Shown in pieces: positions 1 to 7,664 of a DNA stretch of 64,000 nt (positions are counted from its first letter, which is position 1; every line of letters starts with the position of its first letter). Under the pieces are notes generated by a model. It did no database searches. It was not told where the DNA came from and saw only the letters and a program-made list of their open reading frames with translations. The position numbers and the translations under genes are program-made. The stretch spans positions 1 to 64,000 of the forward strand of contig DAITPA010000001.1 in NCBI GenBank assembly GCA_036833805.1. The letters are read 5' to 3'. The DNA comes from PALSA-1196 sp036833805. Its GTDB lineage: Bacteria; Pseudomonadota; Gammaproteobacteria; Steroidobacterales; Steroidobacteraceae.

Positions 1-432
1 CTGCCAGATCGCCCAGGTCGGCGGGTCGGTGTCCTTCATGCCCATCGTCAGCGGGCCGCGCATCGCGAACACGACCATCGTGCCGTCGGCGGACACCGCG
101 ACGTCCTTGACGTCGTACGAATCCGTGCCGGTGATGCGCGTCGTGATGTTTGTCTCGGCGGCGCTCGGCGAGGCGGTGGCGCGCTTGAACAGATCGGCCC
201 GCGGCAGCGGCGGCCGCATAAGTCGCAGATCGTCGGTTGCCGTGGGGACGGTGCGCTTGACATAAAAAATGGGGAAGTCGACCGTCGCCGAATCTGCGCT
301 CTGGCCGCTTCCCAAGGCGACTTTGCTTCCGGGACTGCACGCGGCGAGTAGCCACGCCGCTGCCAGGCACGTGGCGATGCGCACCCCCGCGCTCACTGCT
401 ACACGCTGCAATCTTCCACTGTCTTCATACAT
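1..432 (-). CDS. PD40/HzsA-like lipoprotein, 3' end cut by window
   Basis: The first 144 residues are inside the window; the rest lies beyond base 1. The N-terminus has a hydrophobic stretch ending in a lipobox (WLLAAC), so this should be a lipoprotein anchored after signal peptidase II cleavage. After a linker comes a segment reading DVKDVAVSADGTMVVFAMRG, typical of a PD40/WD40-like beta-propeller blade of the type in HzsA-related proteins. The start at 432 is supported by a GGGAG Shine-Dalgarno 8 bases upstream. The gene diverges from the haem-protein genes that begin at 801, across 368 bases. Related lipoproteins often accompany secreted cytochrome-like proteins, so a shared function is plausible. 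The family call rests on one blade only. Confidence 0.65.
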   Translation of the reverse strand, partial: MYEDSGRLQRVAVSAGVRIATCLAAAWLLAACSPGSKVALGSGQSADSATVDFPIFYVKRTVPTATDDLRLMRPPLPRADLFKRATASPSAAETNITTRITGTDSYDVKDVAVSADGTMVVFAMRGPLTMGMKDTDPPTWAIWQ

Positions 433-800
433 GTTGAGTCGCTCCCGGGCCACGCGCCCCGATCATGCGAAGCGTATGACCTAATCACGGTCCGCCGGCC
501 CGCATATGGCGATCTGCGGACGTCGTCACAGCCTGCAGTACGGATTTGCGGTTCTCTCTCGTCCGGGTCGCCGGGACTACCGCAAAAGCGCGGTCACCGC
601 ACCGGCAACTTAGGTAGCCGGTCGGGCGCGCGCATGGAGTGACCAGGCTCGCAGTTTACGGCGCAAAGCATACTCGGGAGAGCCACTCTGCCGCGATGTC
701 TGCAAGCGGCGACGTCCGCGAGTTGAGACATCCAGAGTACCTCCTGCGCGCAGGTATAGTCCGCCGCGCACCAGTTAATTCCTGGGAATGGGTGACTGCA
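433..800. other. Divergent intergenic region
   Basis: These 368 bases separate the minus-strand lipoprotein gene from the plus-strand haem-protein gene and must hold promoters for both. I see no gene. Two short inverted repeats stand out: GTCCGC (490-495) with GCGGAC (516-521), and ACCGGC (601-606) with GCCGGT (617-622). A TATAGT hexamer lies at 755-760 without a well-placed -35 box. None of these is strong enough to call as a promoter or operator. Confidence 0.5.
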
Positions 801-2000
801 ATGAGGATCGCAAGCAACATGAAATCGCCGGCCTCGCGCCGCGCGGCACGGGCCGCAGCGGGTGCAACGTGCGCGCTTCTCCTGTTGGCGGCATCAGCCG
901 CGCCCGCGTTGGCCGATCCGACCTCGCGGGCGCAGCGCATCTACCAGCGCATCGCAGGCGTGCAGCCCTCCGATGCGACCCTCACCACTATGACGGCCGA
1001 CATCGCCGGCGGCAATGCGCTCGCGGCGGCGCAGCTCGCCACCTCCGACCCCTCGTTCTACAACGTCGTGCTGAAGAACTTCGTAACGCCGTGGAGCAAT
1101 CGCGATCAGACAGTGTTCGCGCCGCTCAACGACTACACGGCGACCGTCATCGGCATGGTGCGCGATGACGTCGCCTTCAATACCGTGCTGTCGGCCGACA
1201 TTCTCTATAAGAGCAACGCCTCCGGTCTGCCGGCGGTATCGGCAGCCAACAACAATCACTATGCGACGGCCGAGCAGGACGGCGTCGATCTGAAGGCGAC
1301 CTTGGTTGCCACCAGCCAGTCCGCAGCCTACGGGCTGCCGACGGCCGCGACCGCCGGTGTCATGACAACGCGCGGCGGTGCATCCGCCTTTTTCATCAAT
1401 GGCACGAACCGCGCGATGTTTCGCTTCACGCTTATCAATCATCTGTGCACCGACTTGAACCCGATCATGGACATCACGCGGCCGCCGGATCGGGTCCGGC
1501 AGGACGTCAGCCGCTCGCCGGGCGGGGATAGCCGGATTTTCCTCAATAACTGCATCGGCTGTCATGCCGCCATGGATCCGATGGCGCAGGCCTTTGCCTA
1601 CTACAACTTCGACGCTGTGACGAGTAACGAGACCGTCTACACCCCGGGTGTGGTGCAGGCGAAGTACCTGATCAACTCGCAGAACTTCAGCGCCGGCTTC
1701 ATCACCCCGGATGACAGCTGGAGCAATCGGTGGCGCCAGGGGCCGAACCAGGTACTCGGCTGGAGCTCAGCACTACCCGGCAGCGGCACGGGCGCGAAGA
1801 GCCTAGGCCAGGAGCTCGCCGCGAGCAGCGCCTTTGCGCAATGCCAGGTGCAGAAAGTCTTCAAAGCCGTGTGTTTCCGCGCACCGCAGAACCAGGTCGA
1901 TCGAACACAGATCGCGACCATGGTGAGCAGCTTCAAATCCGGCGGCTACAAGTTGAAGCAGGTGTTCGCCGAATCCGCCGTGTACTGCATGGGACCGTGA
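801..2000 (+). CDS. Exported single-haem cytochrome-like protein (DUF1588-like region)
   Basis: The protein has 399 residues with an N-terminal signal peptide (hydrophobic run followed by ALADPT), so it is periplasmic or beyond. One c-type haem motif, C-I-G-C-H, sits at about residues 251-255. It lies in the context NNCIGCHAAMDPMAQAF..FD, which resembles the DUF1588 segment of planctomycete-type cytochromes. The open frame reaches back to 639, but the signal peptide places the start at 801 (or the ATG at 819). It is followed after 29 bases by the two-haem LamG lipoprotein gene and then by a Tat-exported protein gene, apparently one operon. A role in extracytoplasmic electron transfer or oxidation is inferred. 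No substrate can be deduced. Confidence 0.65.
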   Translation: MRIASNMKSPASRRAARAAAGATCALLLLAASAAPALADPTSRAQRIYQRIAGVQPSDATLTTMTADIAGGNALAAAQLATSDPSFYNVVLKNFVTPWSNRDQTVFAPLNDYTATVIGMVRDDVAFNTVLSADILYKSNASGLPAVSAANNNHYATAEQDGVDLKATLVATSQSAAYGLPTAATAGVMTTRGGASAFFINGTNRAMFRFTLINHLCTDLNPIMDITRPPDRVRQDVSRSPGGDSRIFLNNCIGCHAAMDPMAQAFAYYNFDAVTSNETVYTPGVVQAKYLINSQNFSAGFITPDDSWSNRWRQGPNQVLGWSSALPGSGTGAKSLGQELAASSAFAQCQVQKVFKAVCFRAPQNQVDRTQIATMVSSFKSGGYKLKQVFAESAVYCMGP

Positions 2001-2029
2001 GGCAACGGACCATGAACAGGGAGCATCGC

Positions 2030-4519
2030 ATGAATCGCTTCGCATGGAGTCCGCAACGTTTGCGCCGTGCCCGCCAGGCGGCCGCACTGGCGGCGCTCGC
2101 GGTGCTCACCGCGTGCAGCAGCAGCGGACCGGCGACAACCGCGAATCCGGTCACCGCTCCTCCGACCGTGCAGGCCTACTCGGGGCCGGCACCCGAAAAC
2201 GCGGACGTGCAGGCGTTCAAGATCAACCTATGGCAGAACATCGAGGGCGCCGATAAATGCGGCGGCTGCCACCACGCCGGCGGCCAATCACCACAGTTCG
2301 CGCGCGCCGATGACATCAACCTCGCCTACCAGGCGGCCAACACGGTCGTGAACCTCACCCAGCCGGATCAATCGGAGATGGTGAAAAAGGTCGCCGGCGG
2401 CCATAACTGCTGGCTCGCCTCTCCCGCGGCCTGCGGCGACACGCTCACGGTGTGGATTCAAAATTGGGCCGGTGCCAACGCCGTCGGCGGGACTCAGATC
2501 CAGCTCGTGGCACCCCCGTCGCAGACGGTCGGTCCGAGCAAGACCTTTCCCGCGTCCTCCGCCTCCTTCGCCTCCACGATCTGGCAGCCGCTACTGGTGC
2601 CGTACTGTTCACGCTGCCATTCGGATAATGCGCAGACGCCGCAGGCGCCATACTTCGCAAGCGCCAATCCTGATGAGGCCTACGCGGATGCGCAGTCGAA
2701 GATCAATCTCGACGATCCTGCGCAGTCGCGCTTCGTCATCCGCCTCGCGACCGAGTTCCATCACTGCTGGACGACCAGCTGCGCGGCCGATGCCGCGGCC
2801 ATGCAAGCGGCCATCACCGCCTTCGCGAACGGCATCCCCACGACGCAGGTCGACCCCTCGCTGGTCGTCTCGAAGCAGCTGTCGCTGTTGCAGGGCACGG
2901 TGGCCTCGGGACAGAATCGCTATGACAGTGCGCTGATCGCGCTGTACCAGTTCAAGACCGGCTCCGGCAGCGTGGCCTACGATACGAGCGGCGTGCTGCC
3001 GGGACTTGACCTTACGCTCACCGGCAACGTGAGCTGGGTCGGCGGTTGGGGCATCAATATTGCACCGGGCGGCAAGGCGCAGGGCTCAACCGAGGCGAGC
3101 CAGAAGCTCGCAACTCTCATCCAGTCGACCGGCGAGTTCTCGCTTGAGGCGTGGATCGCCAATGGCAATGTCACGCAGAAGGATGCCGACATCATCAGTT
3201 ACTCGGGCGGCGACACGACGCGCAACGTCACGCTCTCGCAGCAGCTGCAGCAATATGAGGCCCAGGTGCGCAGCAGCAAGACCGGCGAGAACGGCGATCC
3301 GGCGATGCTGACGGCGCTTGCGAACAACAGCGCACAGGCGTCCCTGCAGCACGTCGTTCTCACCTTCGATCCGGTTGCCGGCCGCAAGCTCTATGTCAAC
3401 GGCATCTTCACTGGCGATGTCGATGCGCAGGGCGGCGGCACGCTCGCGGCCTGGGACAATACGTTTGCGCTCGTGATCGGCGCCGAAACCTCCTCCGACC
3501 ATCCCTGGGCGGGCGTCGTACGGTTGCTTGCCATCCACGACCGTGCATTGACCGCGGCACAGGTGCAGCAGAACTTCACCGCTGGTGTCGGCGAGAAGTA
3601 TTACCTCCTGTTCGATGTGTCAACTCTCGTCAACATTCCGAAGAGCTACATCATGCTGACGGGCAGCGAGCTTGACAGCTACTCGTATTTATTCGCGCGC
3701 CCGACCTTCATCAACCTCGATCCGACGCAGAAGCCGACTAATATTCCGATCGCGGGTATTCGCATCGGCCTCAACGGCGCCGAGGTGGGCGTCGGACAGG
3801 CCTACATCCCGTTGAACACGACGGTCACCGCAGCGAACTATTCGCCCACCGCCGGCGAGATTCTATCGACCGTTGGTACTGCGATTGCGGTGCAAAAGGG
3901 CCCGGCTTCGGACCAGATCTTTCTGACCTTCGAGAAGATCGCCAGCAAGACGCACACGGTCGTCGCGCCACCGCCGCCGGTGCCGCCAGCGCCGGTCGAT
4001 ACAGCCGTCAACCCTGACCTCGGCGCGCGCACGTTTGACAAGCTCCTCTACACGATGTCGGACATCACCGGCGTGCCGGTTACAGACAGCGGCGTCGCCA
4101 GCACCTTTGCCGGCTTGCAGCAGTCGCTGCCCTCGACCGAGTCGATCGACGCGTTCAGCGCTTCGAACCAGCAGGCGCTGGCGCAGCTCGCCATCGAATT
4201 CTGCCACCAGCTCGTGAACAATCCGACCTTAAGCGCGAAGTTCTTCCCCGGCCTCGATTACTCGCAGCCCGCCGGGAGTTACTTCGCAAGCCAAAGCAAC
4301 GTGAACCTCGTGATCAACCCGCTGATCGCCAAGGCGCAGATCGTTGACGGCCATGGCGTGCAAGTCGCATCCCAGCCGAGCGTCGCGGCCGTAACGACCG
4401 AGCTCAACAACCTGATCGCTCAGTTGAGCACGGGCCAGAACGGCGCCGGACGCACCGCCGCCGTCACAACCGCCGCCTGCGCCGCCGTGCTCGGCAGCGC
4501 CGCGATTGTGCTGCACTGA
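2030..4519 (+). CDS. Di-haem lipoprotein with LamG/concanavalin-like domain
   Basis: The protein has 829 residues. The N-terminus is a lipoprotein signal with lipobox LTAC. Two CxxCH haem motifs follow: C-G-G-C-H near residue 77 and C-S-R-C-H near 193, each inside a cytochrome-like repeat. Residues of about 310-520 form a LamG/jelly-roll-like domain (FSLEAWI, VIGAETSSDHPWAGVV, RALTAAQVQQNF). A proline-rich linker (APPPPPVPPAP) precedes a C-terminal region of unknown type. The ATG at 2030 is preferred over 2012 because AGGGAG lies 6 bases upstream. It sits between the single-haem gene and the Tat-protein gene. It probably works with them at the cell surface, since LamG domains often bind glycans or proteins. 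The specific function is unknown. Confidence 0.68.
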   Translation: MNRFAWSPQRLRRARQAAALAALAVLTACSSSGPATTANPVTAPPTVQAYSGPAPENADVQAFKINLWQNIEGADKCGGCHHAGGQSPQFARADDINLAYQAANTVVNLTQPDQSEMVKKVAGGHNCWLASPAACGDTLTVWIQNWAGANAVGGTQIQLVAPPSQTVGPSKTFPASSASFASTIWQPLLVPYCSRCHSDNAQTPQAPYFASANPDEAYADAQSKINLDDPAQSRFVIRLATEFHHCWTTSCAADAAAMQAAITAFANGIPTTQVDPSLVVSKQLSLLQGTVASGQNRYDSALIALYQFKTGSGSVAYDTSGVLPGLDLTLTGNVSWVGGWGINIAPGGKAQGSTEASQKLATLIQSTGEFSLEAWIANGNVTQKDADIISYSGGDTTRNVTLSQQLQQYEAQVRSSKTGENGDPAMLTALANNSAQASLQHVVLTFDPVAGRKLYVNGIFTGDVDAQGGGTLAAWDNTFALVIGAETSSDHPWAGVVRLLAIHDRALTAAQVQQNFTAGVGEKYYLLFDVSTLVNIPKSYIMLTGSELDSYSYLFARPTFINLDPTQKPTNIPIAGIRIGLNGAEVGVGQAYIPLNTTVTAANYSPTAGEILSTVGTAIAVQKGPASDQIFLTFEKIASKTHTVVAPPPPVPPAPVDTAVNPDLGARTFDKLLYTMSDITGVPVTDSGVASTFAGLQQSLPSTESIDAFSASNQQALAQLAIEFCHQLVNNPTLSAKFFPGLDYSQPAGSYFASQSNVNLVINPLIAKAQIVDGHGVQVASQPSVAAVTTELNNLIAQLSTGQNGAGRTAAVTTAACAAVLGSAAIVLH

Positions 4520-4542
4520 TGGGTTCCTAGGAGACTCGTGCC

Positions 4543-6159
4543 ATGATCATTCGCAAGAAACCGCCTCGGAAGCTCGCTCTTCACGAGCCTATCCGCCACG
4601 AGAACCACGGGCGTCCCCAGAGTCGGCGCGATTTCCTCGGCCGCGGTTTTCTTACCGGTGCCGCCTATATCACCGCGCCGACCTTCTTCAGCCTGTTCGC
4701 GAACCCACGCGCGGCTCAAGCTGCGCTTGCGCCTGACATCGACGCGTTGCGCCAGCAGTGCGGCATCGCGACTTCCGGTGCAGGCAAGATCCCGTTCATC
4801 GCCTTTGATCTGGCGGGCGGCGCGAATCTGAACGGCTCCGAGGCCTTGATCGGGGGCCAGGGTGGCCAGCTCGATTTTCTTTCGGCCGCGGGCTACGCGA
4901 ACCTCGGGCTGCCCGGCAACATGGTGCCCAACTCGCCCAATCCCGGCAGCCCCACCAACAACTTCATTGATACCTCGCTCGGACTTGCCTGGCACTCTGA
5001 CGGCGGCATGCTGCGCGGCATCCTGTCGCGCACGGCGGCTGGCACGCGCGCCGGAGTCAACGGCGCAGTGATCGGCGCGCTCTCCGAGAATGACACGATG
5101 AACAACCCGCACAATCCCATGTATGGGATCTGGAAAGCGGGTGCAGACGGTCAGCTCCTGACGCTCATCGGCTCCGAGCCGACCGTGTCGGGCGGCAACT
5201 CGCTCGCGCCGGCGGACATGATTGATCTCACCGTCACGCCGACCGTCGTCGATCAAGCGAGCGATGTCACCGGGCTTGTCAACACTGGCCAGCTTGGCAC
5301 CCTGTTTGCCAATCCGAGCGATGCGGTATCGGTGCTTGAATCGATCGCCCGCATCAGCGGCGGAACCGATCCGAGTGCTTTCGGCGGCAAGCTCGGCCAA
5401 GTCAATATGCTCACGCGCGACACGGCCATCAAGACGGCGCTGCGCTGCGGCTACGTCAAATCCGCCGACCTCGTCAACACCTTCGGCAATCCCGCCTCGC
5501 TCAATCCGGATCTCGACACCAATATCGTGGGTTCGAGCGGCATTTTTACCCAGGCGGAGTACGCGGCGAGCTCCGACTTCAAAAAGACTGCTGCCATCAT
5601 GAAGATGGTGGTCAACGGCTTCGCCGGAGCGGGCACGATTGAAATGGGCGGCTTTGACTACCACGGCCAGGGCCGTGCCACGGGTGAAGACCGCAACTTT
5701 CAGGCGGGCGTGTGTATCGGTGCGTGTCTTGAGTACGCTGCACGCGTCGGTCTGCCGCTCATGATCTACGTGTTCAGCGATGGCTCGGTCAACGCGAACG
5801 GCATGGTCGACAACACGACCGACGGGCGTGGCAAATTCATGTGGGCGAGCGACAACCAGACGACCGCAGCTTCGATCATGCTCGTCTACAACCCGAAGGG
5901 CAGGCCGGCGCTGCTGCATGGCGCGACGAGCCAGCAGATCGGCTACTACGACGCCGACGGATCGGTGAACACCACATCGAGTCCTGCGGCAAACTCGGTC
6001 GAGCAGCTCGTACAGACCGTCGTCCTGAACTACATGGCGCTGCACGGGCAGCAAGGCCAGTTTGGCACGCTGTTCCCGACTCAGGGCTTGGGCAGTGCGG
6101 CCGGACAGGATGCCGTGACGGCGTTCGCGCCGATCGTGAACGGCAAGATCGGCGCTTAA
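4543..6159 (+). CDS. Tat-exported DUF1501-like protein
   Basis: The protein has 538 residues with a twin-arginine leader (SRRDFLGRGF followed by a hydrophobic stretch and an AQA cleavage region) starting near residue 27. It is therefore exported folded, probably with or beside a cofactor. The body contains GGFDYHGQGRATGEDRNF, close to the GWDHH-type motif of DUF1501 proteins, which pair with secreted cytochromes in planctomycetes and some proteobacteria. An AGGAG at 4529-4533 supports the ATG at 4543. It is the third gene of the haem-protein operon, 23 bases after the LamG gene. Some databases label relatives as a general secretion pathway protein, but no GspF membrane domain is visible here. 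Confidence 0.62.
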   Translation: MIIRKKPPRKLALHEPIRHENHGRPQSRRDFLGRGFLTGAAYITAPTFFSLFANPRAAQAALAPDIDALRQQCGIATSGAGKIPFIAFDLAGGANLNGSEALIGGQGGQLDFLSAAGYANLGLPGNMVPNSPNPGSPTNNFIDTSLGLAWHSDGGMLRGILSRTAAGTRAGVNGAVIGALSENDTMNNPHNPMYGIWKAGADGQLLTLIGSEPTVSGGNSLAPADMIDLTVTPTVVDQASDVTGLVNTGQLGTLFANPSDAVSVLESIARISGGTDPSAFGGKLGQVNMLTRDTAIKTALRCGYVKSADLVNTFGNPASLNPDLDTNIVGSSGIFTQAEYAASSDFKKTAAIMKMVVNGFAGAGTIEMGGFDYHGQGRATGEDRNFQAGVCIGACLEYAARVGLPLMIYVFSDGSVNANGMVDNTTDGRGKFMWASDNQTTAASIMLVYNPKGRPALLHGATSQQIGYYDADGSVNTTSSPAANSVEQLVQTVVLNYMALHGQQGQFGTLFPTQGLGSAAGQDAVTAFAPIVNGKIGA

Positions 6160-6221
6160 GCGCGCGTTCTATGCACGGCGCGGCCTTTCACTGTCGCGCA
6201 ACACAGACGCTTTTTGGGCGC

Positions 6222-6240
6222 TTTTGATCCCGGATCAAAA
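6222..6240. promoter_or_regulatory. Perfect palindrome, possible operator
   Basis: TTTTGATCC and GGATCAAAA form 9-base arms around one central C, in the 198-base gap between the Tat-protein gene and the thioredoxin gene. The inner TTGAT/ATCAA half-sites resemble FNR-type sites, but the spacer is five bases where FNR uses four. It could be a dimeric repressor or activator site for the cluster downstream, or a weak terminator hairpin for the operon upstream. Confidence 0.35.
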
Positions 6241-6357
6241 TGAGCTCGCGTGCTCGGATTCGTGCCCGGTTCATTGACGCTGTAAACTTCGCTGTGCGAG
6301 GGTTCGCCGTGCGCCGCACTGGGCGTTCGGCGTCACGCAATTTGCGGAGGATACTTC

Positions 6358-6903
6358 TTGGGCCGGCAACAGCCGAACGATCGGGCGGCGCTTCGCTCGC
6401 GCACCGCATGGACCGCCGTGCTCGCGGGCGCCCTTGCGATGGCGACACTCATGACGTCGGCGGCCACGGCTTATGTGCTGCTCGGCCATCAGGCGCCGGA
6501 TTTCGCCTTGCACGCCGTGGGCGGCAACAACGTGCGCCTCTCGGAGCATCGCGGCGATGTGGTGGTTTTGAGCTTTTGGGGGAGCCGCTGCGGCCAGTGC
6601 CGGATGCAGCTTGCAGCCCTTGATAACAGCTTTAAGACGTATCACTCCGCGGGCTTACAGGTGTTCGGCGTCAATGTCGACGATGATCAGGCCGGTGCGC
6701 TTGAATTTGCGCGCACTCAGAAGGTTGGTTTTCCCCTGCTGCTCGATCCTCAAAAGTCCGTTGCGCGCACCTACGTGGTGGACAATCTGCCCATGACGGT
6801 ACTCATCGACCGCGGCGGCGCCGTGCGCCAGGTGCATCGTGACTTCAGTTCGAAGTTCGAGCCGCTGTATTTGCAGCAGCTACGCGTGCTGCTGAATGAA
6901 TGA
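6358..6903 (+). CDS. TlpA/ResA-type thioredoxin-like protein
   Basis: The protein has 181 residues with an N-terminal hydrophobic segment (about 17-41) serving as signal or membrane anchor, then a thioredoxin fold of the AhpC/TlpA class. Visible features are QAPDFAL, VVVLSFWGSRCGQC with the redox pair C78-G-Q-C81, and a cis-proline region reading DNLPMTVLIDRGG. It should act in the periplasm as a thiol-disulfide reductant or oxidant, in keeping with haem-c maturation or disulfide control of neighbouring exported proteins. The start is TTG at 6358, chosen because GGAGG lies 7 bases upstream and no better ATG exists. It is the first gene of a long same-strand cluster and overlaps or abuts the next gene. 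Confidence 0.78.
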   Translation: MGRQQPNDRAALRSRTAWTAVLAGALAMATLMTSAATAYVLLGHQAPDFALHAVGGNNVRLSEHRGDVVVLSFWGSRCGQCRMQLAALDNSFKTYHSAGLQVFGVNVDDDQAGALEFARTQKVGFPLLLDPQKSVARTYVVDNLPMTVLIDRGGAVRQVHRDFSSKFEPLYLQQLRVLLNE

Positions 6904-6913
6904 TCGGAGACTT

Positions 6914-7642
6914 ATGCTACACGTCGCGTGTCATCGAAGGTTCCTCGCGCTCAAGGCGGCGCCGCTAAGGCTTGCAGCAGTCACGCTCGGCGCGCTGCTC
7001 TTGGCCGCGCATCCGAGCGCATTCGCGCAGCCCGCCGCGGCGCCGCCAGCCGGTGCTGTGCCGGCTGTAACGGCCACGCCCGGCGCTACCCAGCCGGCCG
7101 CGGCGCCTGCATCTGCGGCGGCTGCAAAGTCCGCTGCGCCCGCCGCCGCTGCGAGCGCCGTGCCTGCAACCCCTGCCTCCGACGCCGCCACCGACACGCG
7201 CGGGCTTGACCAGGATATTCAGGGCTTGAAGAAGGATGTCGTCGATCTCAACCGCGACCTCTTCGTGCTTGAAGAAGAACTCCTGTTTCCGGCCAATACC
7301 CAGGTCGCCGTGTTCATATCGATGGACGTCGGGGAATTCTTCGCGCTCGATACGGTCACCTTGAAGATAGATCAAAAGGAAGTCGCGAACTATTTGTACA
7401 CGCCACGGGAGGTCGAGGCGCTTGCCAAAGGCGGCGTGCACCGCCTGTACCTTGGCAACCTAAGAGCAGGCCAGCATGAGCTCGTGGCGTTCTTCAGCGG
7501 CCAGGGTCCGCATGAGCGCGACTATCGCCGCGGTGCGACGCTCAAGTTCCAGAAGGGCATTGGCGCCAAATACCTTGAGCTCAAGATCAACGACCGGCAG
7601 CGCCGCCAGCAGCCGGAATTTGAAATCAAGGACTGGGAATAG
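6914..7642 (+). CDS. Periplasmic protein of unknown function, coiled-coil plus beta-rich domain
   Basis: The protein has 242 residues. A signal peptide (LRLAAVTLGALLLAAHPSA) is followed by a low-complexity Ala/Pro linker of about 60 residues. Next comes a short predicted coiled coil (LDQDIQGLKKDVVDLNRDLFVLEEELL) and a beta-rich C-terminal domain rich in charged and aromatic residues. No DNA-binding helix-turn-helix is visible, so it should not be called a transcription factor. The ATG at 6914 has GGAG 4 bases upstream; the ATG at 6896, overlapping the thioredoxin gene, is an alternative. It precedes three TPR genes and an ExbB/ExbD/TonB-like set in the same direction, which suggests a structural role in that envelope assembly. 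Confidence 0.6.
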   Translation: MLHVACHRRFLALKAAPLRLAAVTLGALLLAAHPSAFAQPAAAPPAGAVPAVTATPGATQPAAAPASAAAAKSAAPAAAASAVPATPASDAATDTRGLDQDIQGLKKDVVDLNRDLFVLEEELLFPANTQVAVFISMDVGEFFALDTVTLKIDQKEVANYLYTPREVEALAKGGVHRLYLGNLRAGQHELVAFFSGQGPHERDYRRGATLKFQKGIGAKYLELKINDRQRRQQPEFEIKDWE

Positions 7643-7664
7643 GGTTCGCCTCCTAGGGCTGCCG

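Noticed and set aside
4420..6054. A 544-codon open frame on the minus strand, opposite the Tat-exported protein gene
   Set aside because: Arg/Val/Asp-rich composition of a GC-driven mirror frame, no domain, no ribosome site, and the plus strand encodes a clear family protein.
6222..6240. FNR-binding site
   Set aside because: Half-sites fit, but the spacer is five bases and not four; kept only as an unassigned palindrome.
6914..7642. Possible AraC-type regulator at the head of the TPR cluster
   Set aside because: Has a signal peptide and no helix-turn-helix; it is a periplasmic protein.
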